64,000 nt of DNA, taken from Comamonas suwonensis (GTDB taxonomy: Bacteria > Pseudomonadota > Gammaproteobacteria > Burkholderiales > Burkholderiaceae_C). Below, piece by piece: positions 54,522-63,655 of this stretch (position 1 is the first letter of the stretch; the number at the start of each line of letters is the position of its first letter). The DNA is taken from contig NZ_JABBCQ020000016.1 of NCBI RefSeq assembly GCF_012844455.2, positions 62,001-126,000 of the forward strand. The letters run 5' to 3'. A program made the position numbers and the translations under genes. The notes under the pieces are model-generated. The model had not been told where the DNA came from. It did not search any database and worked only from the letters and a program-made list of their open reading frames with translations.

Positions 54522-55820
54522 ATGCCGCCGCTGTACCGCCGCCAAGCCGGCTTCACCCTCGTCGAGTTGTTCGTTGCAGTCCTGATCGGTCTGCTGCTGA
54601 CGCTGGCCGTGATGGTCATCCAGGGGCAGTTGACGCGCACCAACATGCAACTGTCCGATGCCGGCCAACGCAACGATCAGGCGCGGTCGGCCATCGACAC
54701 GCTCCAGCGAGACTTGAGCAACGCGCTGTACATGGTCAACGGCACGTCGCCACTGTGCGCCGCTACCGTCCAGTACACAGGCTCGACCGGCACGCCGGTC
54801 ATTTCCGTCAGCGCCGTGGAGGCTTTGCCGCAACCCCGTGCCCTGCCTTCGAGCACAACCGTGGTAGATGCGCTGATGAAGCCCGACGCCTATGTGACGG
54901 CCTCCTTGAGCAGCGCCAACGTCAGCCACATGCTCACCATCAACATGGTGCCGACCGCGCTGCGGGCGCCGCCGGCAGCTGGTGTGCAGAGCGCACCCTA
55001 CAAGGTCGTGCACAACCGGGTGCAGACGGCTCCCGGCGGTCAGCAGGCCGTGGCCAATGGCGTGTTGCCGTTGAGCAACATCGACGGCATGGCCGCGGGC
55101 GATGCCGTCACGCTGATGGTGCCCATGTCCGGCGGCCCTTTGAGCGGCCTGGCCTGCCTGCGCTTTTCGGCGGCCAGCCCGACCGCCGTCTCGCCCACCT
55201 TTCCCGCCTACATCACGATGCCGTCGCCGGGCAAGTTCGGCGACTTTACCCAGCCGCTGCGCGATGCCGGCCTGCTTGGCAGCACGCAGGTGCTGACCGA
55301 CAGCCAATTGGTCGCCGCCAAGCTCAAGAACGAAGGCCCGCCCGCCGCGGGCGCTGCTGCACAGCTCATCACCTATTACGTAGCCACCATCTCCAACGGC
55401 GCTTCGGGCACGGTACCGGTGCTGGCCAGGGCCGTCATCAACGCAGACGGTACGTTGGACGCGCAGCCCGCGCCGGTTGCCGTCGGCGTCGTCGGGCTAC
55501 AGGCGCTGTTCGGCGTGGACGGCGTCAGCAACGCCACTGCGGCCACCGGCGGCATCACTAACTACCGCACCTGGAGCCAGGTGGTGAGCGCCCAGATCGC
55601 GGGGCGAGTGCGCTCCGTGCTCTATGCGGTTGTCACCCGTACCTTGCAGACCGATGCTCGCAACCCCGTGGTGAACGCCGTGCCCATACCCAGCCCGAAT
55701 CTCGGCACGGGAGACCCGACATTCACGCCGTTCTATCCGCGAACCACGGACGAGCAACGCGACCGCTACACGGTTCACGTCGCCGAAGTCGCGCTGCGCA
55801 ATCAAATCTGGGGGAATTGA
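54522..55820 (+). CDS. pilW: Type IV pilus assembly protein PilW
   Basis: A 432-residue minor pilin. Site QAG/FTLVELFVAVLIGLLLTLAV, then a long PilW domain with QRDLSNALYM. Starts 1 bp after the pilV stop; an earlier in-frame start at 54471 lies inside pilV. Minor pilins PilVWX with PilY1 form the pilus tip complex. Confidence 0.87.
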   Translation: MPPLYRRQAGFTLVELFVAVLIGLLLTLAVMVIQGQLTRTNMQLSDAGQRNDQARSAIDTLQRDLSNALYMVNGTSPLCAATVQYTGSTGTPVISVSAVEALPQPRALPSSTTVVDALMKPDAYVTASLSSANVSHMLTINMVPTALRAPPAAGVQSAPYKVVHNRVQTAPGGQQAVANGVLPLSNIDGMAAGDAVTLMVPMSGGPLSGLACLRFSAASPTAVSPTFPAYITMPSPGKFGDFTQPLRDAGLLGSTQVLTDSQLVAAKLKNEGPPAAGAAAQLITYYVATISNGASGTVPVLARAVINADGTLDAQPAPVAVGVVGLQALFGVDGVSNATAATGGITNYRTWSQVVSAQIAGRVRSVLYAVVTRTLQTDARNPVVNAVPIPSPNLGTGDPTFTPFYPRTTDEQRDRYTVHVAEVALRNQIWGN

Positions 55821-56440
55821 TGACACACGGAAGATCGGGTACACGCCAGTGCCTGGCGCAGCGCCCAGGGCACGGGCGTCAGCGGGGCGATGTGCTGCTG
55901 TTCGTGCTGTTCAGCGTGCTCGTGCTTTTGCTGGCAGGGCTTTACACCATGCGCGGCCTGATCGGGGATACGGTGATCGCCGGCAACGCAGCCCAGCGGC
56001 AGAAGAACGTGCAAATGGGGGACGCCGCGCTGGCCCAGGCCATGAAGGTCATTACCGACACGCTGGACGGCACCGATGGCAGCGTCGCCCTGCAGATCGC
56101 GGCCCATGGCGCAAGCTGGTTGTACATCCCGTCCGGCACGGCGGCTTGGGAGGCGCCGGGCACCGGGGGCAATCTTGGCTTCTGGGCGCAGTGCGCTGCA
56201 GCAAGCGCTGCCGTGCCGTGTCCCGATATTTCGACGCTGCCCAGCATGTCCGCACTGCCCGCCGGCTATACCGCGCGGATGGTAGTCGTGCCCACCAATC
56301 TGCCCACCGACTCCCAGGCTTGCGGTACCACCGGCTACGTCGCCATCTACTACAACGTCTTCGTGAATGTGCGCGAGGCCAATGGCGTCACCTCGGCCAA
56401 TGTCGAAGACGTATTCAAGCAATGTGTCCGTGATTTTTGA
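55820..56440 (+). CDS. pilX: Type IV pilus minor protein PilX-like
   Basis: A 206-residue protein with one N-terminal helix (RGDVLLFVLFSVLVLLLAGLYTMRG). As in other PilX proteins the GFTLIE motif is not conserved. Two cysteines pairs (AQC/PC and AC/QC) lie in the body. The ATG at 55820 overlaps the pilW stop (TGATG). Confidence 0.8.
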   Translation: MTHGRSGTRQCLAQRPGHGRQRGDVLLFVLFSVLVLLLAGLYTMRGLIGDTVIAGNAAQRQKNVQMGDAALAQAMKVITDTLDGTDGSVALQIAAHGASWLYIPSGTAAWEAPGTGGNLGFWAQCAAASAAVPCPDISTLPSMSALPAGYTARMVVVPTNLPTDSQACGTTGYVAIYYNVFVNVREANGVTSANVEDVFKQCVRDF

Positions 56441-56472
56441 AGCATGCCATGTACTTTCAAAAGGTCTTCGCC

Positions 56473-59400
56473 ATGAATCCATCCCCGCACAAGCCGCGCA
56501 CAACGGCCAGCGCCTGCGCATCCGCCCTGTTTCTTGCCACGATGGTGTTGCATGTACCCGTCGCGGATGCCGCCGCCGTTTCGGCCAGGCCGCAGATCGT
56601 CTTCGCCCTGGGCAATTCGGAGTCCTTGGACGGTACGCTTTCCGGCGCCATCATGACGGGCTCGGGCATGCTCGACAGCGATACCAGCCTCAAGTCCCTG
56701 TCCGCCTCCTCCTCGCCGGTCAACTATGCCGTGCCGGCCGGCTTCGTGCCGCCAAAGCAAGCTGCCGTTGCGGGCCAGGCGCCTTATACGGTCAAGGTCG
56801 GCGGCACGTGGTATGACAACGGTGCCAGCCGTCTGAACGTCGCCAAGGCGGGGATTGCTGACACGCTGAACAAATACCTGCCCACCATGGATTTTTCACT
56901 GGTCACCTATCAGACCAGCGGGAGCAGCCTGTACACCACCTGGGCTTACCACATGTCGCCTGTGGGCGGCTTCAAGTTCACCAACACCCAGGTGCCGCCC
57001 CTGCGCTACGTCGCCAATCCGTGCTACACCGGCACTTCTACGTCGGCGGGGCTGTCCGCCACCGTGGCCAGCAATTGCACTGCCTTCGCGAGTCTGTACA
57101 ACGCGGCGGCAGCGCCCGGTGGAATCTATGCCAACAGGTACATTCAAGTTTCCTCCAGCGCCGACGATGCCAGCGTCAATGACGTGCTGTATGCCAGCAA
57201 CCTCAGTGCCCTGTGGGTGAGCTATGGCACCGTGAAAACCGGAAACGGCATCACCGTCACTCCGCCCAACACCAATACGCCCTACACGGCCTATGGCCTG
57301 GGCAACTACAACAACGGGGGTGTGCTCGTGAGCTACAGCAACTCGTTGCCCAGTGGCATCGGCGGCACCAGCCCCACGAACGCGGGCTACGTGCCCTTTT
57401 CGTCGCAGGTGATGTATGTGCAGCGCGGTTTTGGCTATGGCGGCAGCCAGTCGGCCACGACAGGCACGACAGCCGTGGCCATGACCGGCCTGAGCGCCAA
57501 CCCGACGACGGCGCAAATCACTACGGCCTACAACCAATTCAAGCCCTTGCTGGAGCCTGAGACCAATGTCCTGGCCACTGGTGAAATCAAGGCCATTGCC
57601 GGCCAGGCGGCCACGGCGGGCCTGATGGTGGGGGCGGGCAATGCCCTGGCGGGCCTGCCGGCAACCTGTGCCGGGCAGTACGTCATTTTGCTGACCGACG
57701 GCCTGCCCACCATGAGCCTGGACAGCAAAGCCTGGCCGCCGCTGGGCAGCGAGTCGGGCTCCGGCTATGGCGTCTACGCCACCTTCGCGGGCATGCCTGC
57801 CAACGCCAGCTACGGCCTGCGGGACGGCTCCAGCTCGACATTGCCTGCCGGCAGCTTTGTGCCGGGCGGCAGCAACAATCAGGCGCTGATCGACACCATC
57901 GCCAAAATCACCGACCTCCACACCAGGGGCATCAAGACCTATGTGGTCGGCCTCGGCGCTGGCGTGGACGCGACCCAGAATCCGGCAGCCAACGCAACGC
58001 TCAACGCCATGGCCATTGCCGGCGGCACCGCCCAGCAATATCCGGCCAGCGACATTCCTTCATTCCAGGCCGCGCTGGCCGCCATTGCCCAGCAGATCTA
58101 CACCAGCGTTCAGGTATCCGCGCCAGTCGCTCCCGGCTCGGTGAGTTCGGGCAGCAAGGTCTACATCGCCACCAGCAAGAACCAGTCGGGAGGCATCGGC
58201 GGCCACATCGACGCCTACACGAGCGATGCCTCGGGCCAGGCCACCGGCTCCTCGCTGTGGGACGCAGGCAGCCCCTCCCTGATGAGTGCTGCCGTGCGCA
58301 GGGACAATCTCTGGTCAACCCAATCCACGCCGGCCAGTGCCCCCGCCGGCTCCGGAGCGCTGGCCAAGCTGGCCGACATGGGTACGGCCACCAGCGCCGA
58401 CTATGACGCAGCAGCCTTCGCCTGGACCGCCAGTACCTGTGTGCCAACTCTCCGGCATCTGCTGGCCTACACCTTCAACCCCACCTATGGCACCCTGGGG
58501 GACACGGGCAGTGGCGGCATGAGCTTTCCCACCGCCATTGGCGGCTGCTCCTATCTGGCGGGGCGTGAGCCGAACTGGATGATGGGTTCCATGAGTCCCA
58601 ATAACGATGTCCACTATCTGGGCGCGCCCGGCAGCGCCTCGCTGCTGAGCCTGCCCGGCTATACCGCCTTCGCGGCCAACAACAAGGGGCGCGCCGGCGT
58701 GGTGCTGGCCACCAGCAACGACGGCATTCTCTACGGCCTCGACGCCAGCACGGGCGACATGGACTGGGGCTGGATGCCGCGCCCGTTCGTCTCGCAGTTG
58801 AGCCAATACACAACGCTCATCTCCAAGCAATTGTTTGATGGCGGATTCCGCGTGGTCGATGCCGTGGACACGCCGCTGGCCACGGCCACGGCCAGCAATT
58901 GGGCCAGCTACGTGGTGGGCACGGCCCAGGGCGGCGCGTACCACTATGCGCTCAAGCTCAGCAGCAATGCCAGCGGCTCTGCCACCACGCCGCCGCGCCC
59001 GGCGGAGCAAGCCTGGGGCATCAGCATCCCCGGCGGCTCCTCACCGCAGATGCAAGAGCCGCTGGTGGTCAACATCGGCACGCAGCAGTACGCGCTGTTC
59101 GTGGTCAATACGACGTCCGGCACCACCACTACCAGCTCGCTGTACGAGGTCAACGTGGCCACGGGCAAGCCCATGCCTTCGGCCACGCTGTCGGCTTCGC
59201 TGCCCTTCGTCGCCAACAGCGCCATGAGCTTCGACGCCATGACCGGCACGCTATGGCTGGGCGACGCTGCCGGTGGCGTCTGGTCGCTCAACATCAGCGG
59301 CATGCCGACGCTGGATACTGCCACTGCCCTGAAACTTGGCACCACCAGCCCGGCCCAGCCCGTGAATTACGTCGGTTACGGCGAATCGGGCGGCCTGCCC

Positions 59401-59907
59401 TACATCTGGGCGGCCACGAGCGACAAGATCACCATGTTCGCGCAGACGGGCGGCACCAGTTCTGCCGCCTGGGCAAGCAAAGGCGGCGCCTCTCCCCAGG
59501 GCTATCGCAACGGCAGCGCCGTTGCCAGCACCGTGGTCAGGCCGTTGCAACTCAATGGCCTGGTATCGGCAGCGCCGGTACTCGCCAATGGAGTGCTGGT
59601 CGTGCCGGTCTTCGTGCCGCCGCCGGCTAATACCTGCGGTGTGGGAACTGGCTACTACCAACTCTTTGACCTGGCTTCTGGCTCGGATCCCAAGATCCCC
59701 GTGACCTATAAGGGACTCATCGTCAGCAATGGCCTGATTTCCCTGGGTGCAGGCTCGCCGCTGACGCCGAGCTTGCACGGCTCCAAAAACGGCATCATCG
59801 GCCTGCCCGGAACCAATGCCCCGGCAGCCCCGGGCGCATCCCAGTTGGGCCCCATCAACTTTGGCGGAAAACCGCTGTCCCGCGCCGTGCTTTGGCGGCA
59901 GCGGTAG
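56473..59907 (+). CDS. pilY1: Type IV pilus tip adhesin PilY1-like
   Basis: About 1,144 residues with a signal peptide (ASALFLATMVLHVPVADAAA). The N-half has a von Willebrand A-type region (QIVFALGNSES in place of a full DxSxS site, YVILLTDGLP, IKTYVVGLGAG). The C-half resembles the PilY1 beta-propeller (GVVLATSNDGILYGLDASTGDMDWGWMP). It would sit at the pilus tip and regulate retraction and adhesion. ATG 56473 follows AAAGG by 8 bp; ATG 56449 is an alternative. I do not see a clear DxDxDN calcium loop. Confidence 0.85.
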   Translation: MNPSPHKPRTTASACASALFLATMVLHVPVADAAAVSARPQIVFALGNSESLDGTLSGAIMTGSGMLDSDTSLKSLSASSSPVNYAVPAGFVPPKQAAVAGQAPYTVKVGGTWYDNGASRLNVAKAGIADTLNKYLPTMDFSLVTYQTSGSSLYTTWAYHMSPVGGFKFTNTQVPPLRYVANPCYTGTSTSAGLSATVASNCTAFASLYNAAAAPGGIYANRYIQVSSSADDASVNDVLYASNLSALWVSYGTVKTGNGITVTPPNTNTPYTAYGLGNYNNGGVLVSYSNSLPSGIGGTSPTNAGYVPFSSQVMYVQRGFGYGGSQSATTGTTAVAMTGLSANPTTAQITTAYNQFKPLLEPETNVLATGEIKAIAGQAATAGLMVGAGNALAGLPATCAGQYVILLTDGLPTMSLDSKAWPPLGSESGSGYGVYATFAGMPANASYGLRDGSSSTLPAGSFVPGGSNNQALIDTIAKITDLHTRGIKTYVVGLGAGVDATQNPAANATLNAMAIAGGTAQQYPASDIPSFQAALAAIAQQIYTSVQVSAPVAPGSVSSGSKVYIATSKNQSGGIGGHIDAYTSDASGQATGSSLWDAGSPSLMSAAVRRDNLWSTQSTPASAPAGSGALAKLADMGTATSADYDAAAFAWTASTCVPTLRHLLAYTFNPTYGTLGDTGSGGMSFPTAIGGCSYLAGREPNWMMGSMSPNNDVHYLGAPGSASLLSLPGYTAFAANNKGRAGVVLATSNDGILYGLDASTGDMDWGWMPRPFVSQLSQYTTLISKQLFDGGFRVVDAVDTPLATATASNWASYVVGTAQGGAYHYALKLSSNASGSATTPPRPAEQAWGISIPGGSSPQMQEPLVVNIGTQQYALFVVNTTSGTTTTSSLYEVNVATGKPMPSATLSASLPFVANSAMSFDAMTGTLWLGDAAGGVWSLNISGMPTLDTATALKLGTTSPAQPVNYVGYGESGGLPYIWAATSDKITMFAQTGGTSSAAWASKGGASPQGYRNGSAVASTVVRPLQLNGLVSAAPVLANGVLVVPVFVPPPANTCGVGTGYYQLFDLASGSDPKIPVTYKGLIVSNGLISLGAGSPLTPSLHGSKNGIIGLPGTNAPAAPGASQLGPINFGGKPLSRAVLWRQR

Positions 59908-59940
59908 TACCAGCATTGGCGGCGAATGCTGCTGAATTCA

Positions 59941-60018
59941 TAGCTGCTTGAGCCTGATTAAAGCCAAATTCAGATAGAAAATAATCTGAAATTGGCTTTA
60001 ATCAGGCTCAAGCAGCTA
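59941..60018. repeat. Long REP-like hairpin, terminator of the pilus operon
   Basis: Two 35-bp arms (59941-59975 and 59984-60018), starting TAGCTGCTTGAGCCTG, pair with one mismatch around an 8-base loop, followed by TTTTTTT. The core TAGCTGCTTG.GC matches the REP family found across the window, so this looks like a member of that family placed to serve as terminator. Confidence 0.85.
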
Positions 60019-60091
60019 CTTTTTTTGATGAACCCGCCCGCTAGCCCGTCCGATATGATGTTGCTCGTCACAACGCATGGAGGTCGTCGCC

Positions 60092-60757
60092 ATGGGCTAC
60101 TACACCTTTGCCGTAGGCGTGAGGATCAAGGAGCTGCAGGCCGCGATCGGCAGCAATGACCAGCGGCTGCTGGAGCGCGTGCGCCTGGGCGAGTATTTTT
60201 CAAACTACGAGGACGTGGTCACCGACGACGGCAAGTTCACCCTGGACAAGGCCCTGCAGGAGTTGATCGCGGGGCGCATCAGCCGGCCCGACGCGGGCTT
60301 CGTCTACGGCTATGCGCTGATCTGCCTGAGCCATGCGCTGGGGTACGAACTGCCCGAGGGCAGCGATTTCAAGATGTACGTCGAGACCGAGTTCATCGAC
60401 GCGCTGCTGCGCGGAGAGTTCGGCCTGGATGACTTCGACATCACGGATCAGCTGTTCCCCGACGCATGCGAATGGAGCGAGGTGATTCCGCAGTTGCCCG
60501 AGGTCGAGGACTGGCCCAGCGGCGTCTACCTGCCGCTCGAGTACCTGAGGACGCTGCAGCAGCGGCTGGCCGGCGTGCAGATCACCAACGACCAGATCGC
60601 GGCATGGGAAAACGGGGAAGGCACCGAAGACGACGATGAGGACGGTGGAGAACTTGGCGAGGAGAAGGCCTGCGCGGCCGAGCATGTGCGCAATCTGCAG
60701 GCCAATCTCGCGTTCTGCATAGAGCACGAGCTGGACATGGCCTGGTTCTGCCACTGA
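60092..60757 (+). CDS. DUF7691-like protein
   Basis: A 221-residue soluble acidic protein. MGYYTFAVGVRIKELQAAIGSNDQRLLERV at the N-terminus resembles DUF7691 proteins as I recall; the C-terminus has an acidic run (EDDDEDGG) and a helix with two cysteines. The ATG at 60092 has GGAGG 8 bp upstream. Function unknown. Convergent with anmK, 19 bp apart. Confidence 0.65.
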   Translation: MGYYTFAVGVRIKELQAAIGSNDQRLLERVRLGEYFSNYEDVVTDDGKFTLDKALQELIAGRISRPDAGFVYGYALICLSHALGYELPEGSDFKMYVETEFIDALLRGEFGLDDFDITDQLFPDACEWSEVIPQLPEVEDWPSGVYLPLEYLRTLQQRLAGVQITNDQIAAWENGEGTEDDDEDGGELGEEKACAAEHVRNLQANLAFCIEHELDMAWFCH

Positions 60758-60776
60758 TTGCCGCCAGGACGGATTT

Positions 60777-61928
60777 TCAGGCCGGGTAGATCGCTCCCAG
60801 GATGCGCGGCCCGTGCGCGCCGGTGACGCTGGCCAGGTTGCCCGGCAGCCCAAGCAGGCACTGGCGCGCCAGCCAGGCAAAGGCCGCCGCCTCCACCTGT
60901 TGCGGCGGCAGGCCGCGCCCGGCGGTGGTGGTGACGGCGATGCCGGGCAGCAGCGCGCCCAGGCGGTCGAGCAGGTGTCCGTTCAGGGCGCCGCCGCCGC
61001 AAACCAGCAGCTCCTGCGCCGCGCCACCGAAGGCGCGTGCGGCATTGGCGCAGGCTGCGGCGGTGAATTCGGCCAGGGTTGCCTGCACGTCCTCGCGCCG
61101 CGCACCGGCAAAGCTCTGCAGATGCGCATCCAGCCAGGCGCGATGGAACAGGTCGCGGCCGGTGCTCTTGGGCGGCGGCTGGCGCAGAAAGGGCTCGTCC
61201 AGCAGCGCGGCCAGCAGGGCCGGCAGTACCCGGCCCGAGGCGGCCCAGCGCCCGTTCTCGTCGAAATCCAGGCCCAGGTGCTGCTGGCACCAGCCGTCCA
61301 TGAGCGCGTTGCCCGGCCCGCAGTCGAAGCCCAGCACCGAGCCATCGGCCCTCAGCACGCTGAGGTTGGCGATGCCGCCCAGGTTGAGCGCCAGCACGGT
61401 CTGGCCGCCGCGGCCGAACACGCCCTGGTGAAAGGCCGGCACCAGCGGCGCGCCCTGGCCGCCGGCGGCCACGTCGCGGCTGCGCAGGTCGGCCACGACC
61501 GTGATGCCGGTCAGCTCGGCCAGCAGTGCTGGGTTGCCCAGCTGCAGCGTATAGCCCGTGCCGTCGAATAGCTGCGGCCGGTGCCGCACGGTTTGCCCGT
61601 GGGCGCCGATGGCGGCCACCGCGGTGGCCGGCACCCGGGCCTGTGCCAGCAACTGCGCCACGACCGTGGCATAGCTGCGCGCCAGCGCATTGGCGGCCAG
61701 CGCGGCGCGGTGCAGCTCGTCGGTGCCGCCCGGGCTGTTGAGCGCCAGCAGTTCGGCGCGCAGCGGCGCATCGAAACCGCAGCTGGCATGGGCGAGTACC
61801 TGACCCGCGCCCGTGGCGTAGTCGGCGAGCACGCCATCGACGCCGTCAAGCGAGGTGCCCGACATCAGCCCGATGTACAGCGGCCGCTGCGCGGTTCCGG
61901 AAAGCACGGAGTGGGTGGCGATGGTCAT
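60777..61928 (-). CDS. anmK: Anhydro-N-acetylmuramic acid kinase
   Basis: A 383-residue sugar kinase of cell-wall recycling: it opens and phosphorylates anhydroMurNAc to MurNAc-6-P. Motifs: YIGLMSGTSLDGVDGV, AIGAHGQTVRHRP, LNLGGIANLS, FDCGPGNALMD, LVCGGGALNGHLL. G+C-rich relative to the genes in the left 50 kb. A terminator stands upstream, facing the gene to its right. Confidence 0.95.
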   Translation of the reverse strand: MTIATHSVLSGTAQRPLYIGLMSGTSLDGVDGVLADYATGAGQVLAHASCGFDAPLRAELLALNSPGGTDELHRAALAANALARSYATVVAQLLAQARVPATAVAAIGAHGQTVRHRPQLFDGTGYTLQLGNPALLAELTGITVVADLRSRDVAAGGQGAPLVPAFHQGVFGRGGQTVLALNLGGIANLSVLRADGSVLGFDCGPGNALMDGWCQQHLGLDFDENGRWAASGRVLPALLAALLDEPFLRQPPPKSTGRDLFHRAWLDAHLQSFAGARREDVQATLAEFTAAACANAARAFGGAAQELLVCGGGALNGHLLDRLGALLPGIAVTTTAGRGLPPQQVEAAAFAWLARQCLLGLPGNLASVTGAHGPRILGAIYPA

Positions 61929-61949
61929 GGTGGCAAAGAGGTGGGGATG

Positions 61950-61975
61950 AAAAAGGCTGCCGGAGCAGCCTTTTT
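61950..61975. terminator. Bidirectional intrinsic terminator
   Basis: An 11-bp stem, AAAAAGGCTGC/GCAGCCTTTTT, with a 4-base loop, between the broken gene at 61993 and anmK. It would end transcription of the broken minus-strand gene. Confidence 0.88.
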
Positions 61976-61992
61976 CATGGTGTAGCGGAAGC

Positions 61993-62140
61993 TCAGCGCG
62001 CGCTGGCCAGGGCGAGGGACTCGCGGCCGGCGGCCAGTTCGATGCGCATCTGCGCGGCCTGCTTGTCGAATTGCTCGCGCGTGGCCTTGGTCAGCGGCTG
62101 GGCGCCTTCCACGGCCTGGGCGATGGTCAGCGGGTCGCGC
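61993..62140 (-). pseudogene. 3' stub of an unidentified gene, cut by IS91 copy 2
   Basis: On the minus strand, 48 codons run from the IS junction to a TGA at 61993-61995: a helical, charged sequence beginning RDPLTIAQAVEG and ending ESLALASAR. Codon pattern and the terminator just beyond support it as the end of a real gene. I do not recognise the family. Confidence 0.6.
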
Positions 62141-63466
62141 CGCTGCGGCGACTGTGGGCACGACTACTTTGTAGCCTTCTCCTGCAAAGGCCGGGGAGTC
62201 TGCCCCTCGTGCACCACCCGGCGCATGGTGGAGACAGCAGCGCACCTGAACGATCACGTATTCCCCCGCCTGCCGGTGCGCCAGTGGGTGCTCTCCGTGC
62301 CCAAGAGGTTGCGGTACTTCATGCAACGCGACGGAGCGGTGCTGAGCATGGTGCTGCGCATCTTTCTGCGGGTGATCGCACAAACTCTGCAGACCCACAG
62401 CCCCGGTGCGGCCCATATGGACAAGGCAGGCCTGCACATCGGTGCCATCGCCTTCATTCACCGATTCGGCTCCAGCCTCAATGAACACGTCCACTTCCAC
62501 GTTTGTGTGGTGGACGGGGTGTTTGAGGAAGTGGAGGGCGAGGGCGATGCTGATGCGACCCCTCGAATCTCATCGCCGGGTGTCATCTTTCACGCGGCCA
62601 CCGGCATCGATGCGGCTACCGTGGCCCCAGTGCAGACCACACTGCAAAAACGTATCCTGCGCGCCTTTGTGGGCCGTGGGCTGCTGGAGAACTTCGAGGC
62701 AAAAGAGATGCTGGGGTACAAACACAGCGGTTTCTCGGTGGATGCCGGGGTGTGCATTGAATCCCACGACCGTCCAGGCCTTGAGCGGCTCTTGCGCTAT
62801 TGCGCCCGCCCACCCTTTGCGATGGACAGGCTGCGCAAAGAGGGAAGCAAACTGGTGTACCGCTGCGGCAAGCAGCGCAGCGAACCCACCAGCGACAAGC
62901 GCGGTGCCAAGGTTGATGAGCTGCACCTCACACCGCTGGAGCTGATCGACCGCATTGCCGCGCTGGTTCCCCCGCCACGCACCCACCGGCACCGCTATTT
63001 TGGCGTGTTGGCACCCAACTCGCCGCTCAGGGCTGCGGTGACGGCGCTGGCGACACCGGCGCAAGCCGCTCCCGTGCTGGGCGCGTCGATCAGCACGGGG
63101 GAGTGCGCGCCTGGTGTGGTACCGATGAGCAGCGCGCTGCCATCCCAGAGCGAGCCGGTGCTGCCCAAGCGTGCAGCGCACTACCTGTGGGCGGTGCTGA
63201 TCGCCCGCATCTACGAGGTGTTCCCCCTCTTGTGTCCGCTGTGTGGCGGGCATATGCGCATCATCGCGTTCATTACGCACAGCGCTGACATCCGGCACAT
63301 CCTGGACCACATCGGGGCAGATTCAGAGCCACCCCGCATCTCCCCGGCACGCGGGCCACCGCTGTGGGAGGGCTGCGACGCGCCGGTGGATGATGGTGCG
63401 CAAGGCGAGCCGGATTGGGATCTGGCAGCTCAACCCGACGAGGTAGACCAGCGCGTCAATTGGTGA
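62141..63466 (+). pseudogene. IS91-family transposase, N-terminus missing
   Basis: The remaining 441 residues keep the zinc ribbon (from CGDCGHDYF), the HVHFH motif and RYCARPPFA. The frame stays open leftwards to an ATG at 62042 through sequence that is antisense to the broken gene at 61993, giving a chimeric 474-residue frame; whether that makes active protein is unclear. The C-terminal 30 residues differ from copy 1 and end DEVDQRVNW. Confidence 0.8.
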
Positions 63467-63619
63467 CCCAGTGAAGCGGCGGTATCCATCGCTGCGGGGA
63501 AGCAGCTGCGCGCGCGCCAGGCCCAAATGCATACTGCCTCCCAAGCTCTTGCCATTGAGCGGCAAGCGAGCGCTCAACCTTCCTTGGCCGAACGTGTTTC
63601 GAGGCCCAAAACTCGTGCC

Positions 63620-63654
63620 ATACTTGGCCTCATGCGGTTGAATTTCCTATCCGT
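63620..63654 (+). other. Right terminus of IS91 copy 2
   Basis: Begins ATACTTGGCCTCATGCGG and ends TTTCCTATCCGT. It directly abuts ppsR coding sequence and contains an ATG at 63632 that is in frame with ppsR. Confidence 0.75.
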
Positions 63655-63655
63655 G

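Larger units (their letters stand above)
62141..63654 (+). mobile_element. IS91-family element, copy 2, 5'-truncated
   Basis: 62141-63369 is identical to 51218-52446 (1,229 bp, constant offset 10,923). To the left the element's first 120 or more bp, including the transposase N-terminus, are missing. To the right of 63369 the two copies remain recognisably homologous but differ at many positions, and the terminus at 63620-63654 is a variant of that of copy 1. This copy is thus a mosaic of two IS91 isoforms. Confidence 0.85.

Noticed and set aside
62042-62140. Extension of the copy 2 transposase to the ATG at 62042 as a genuine N-terminus
   Set aside because: These 33 codons are antisense to a broken gene and share nothing with the N-terminus of copy 1.
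50686-63654. A classical composite transposon bounded by two IS copies
   Set aside because: Both copies point the same way, the second lacks its 5' end, and the outer flanks belong to different broken genes with no target duplication.
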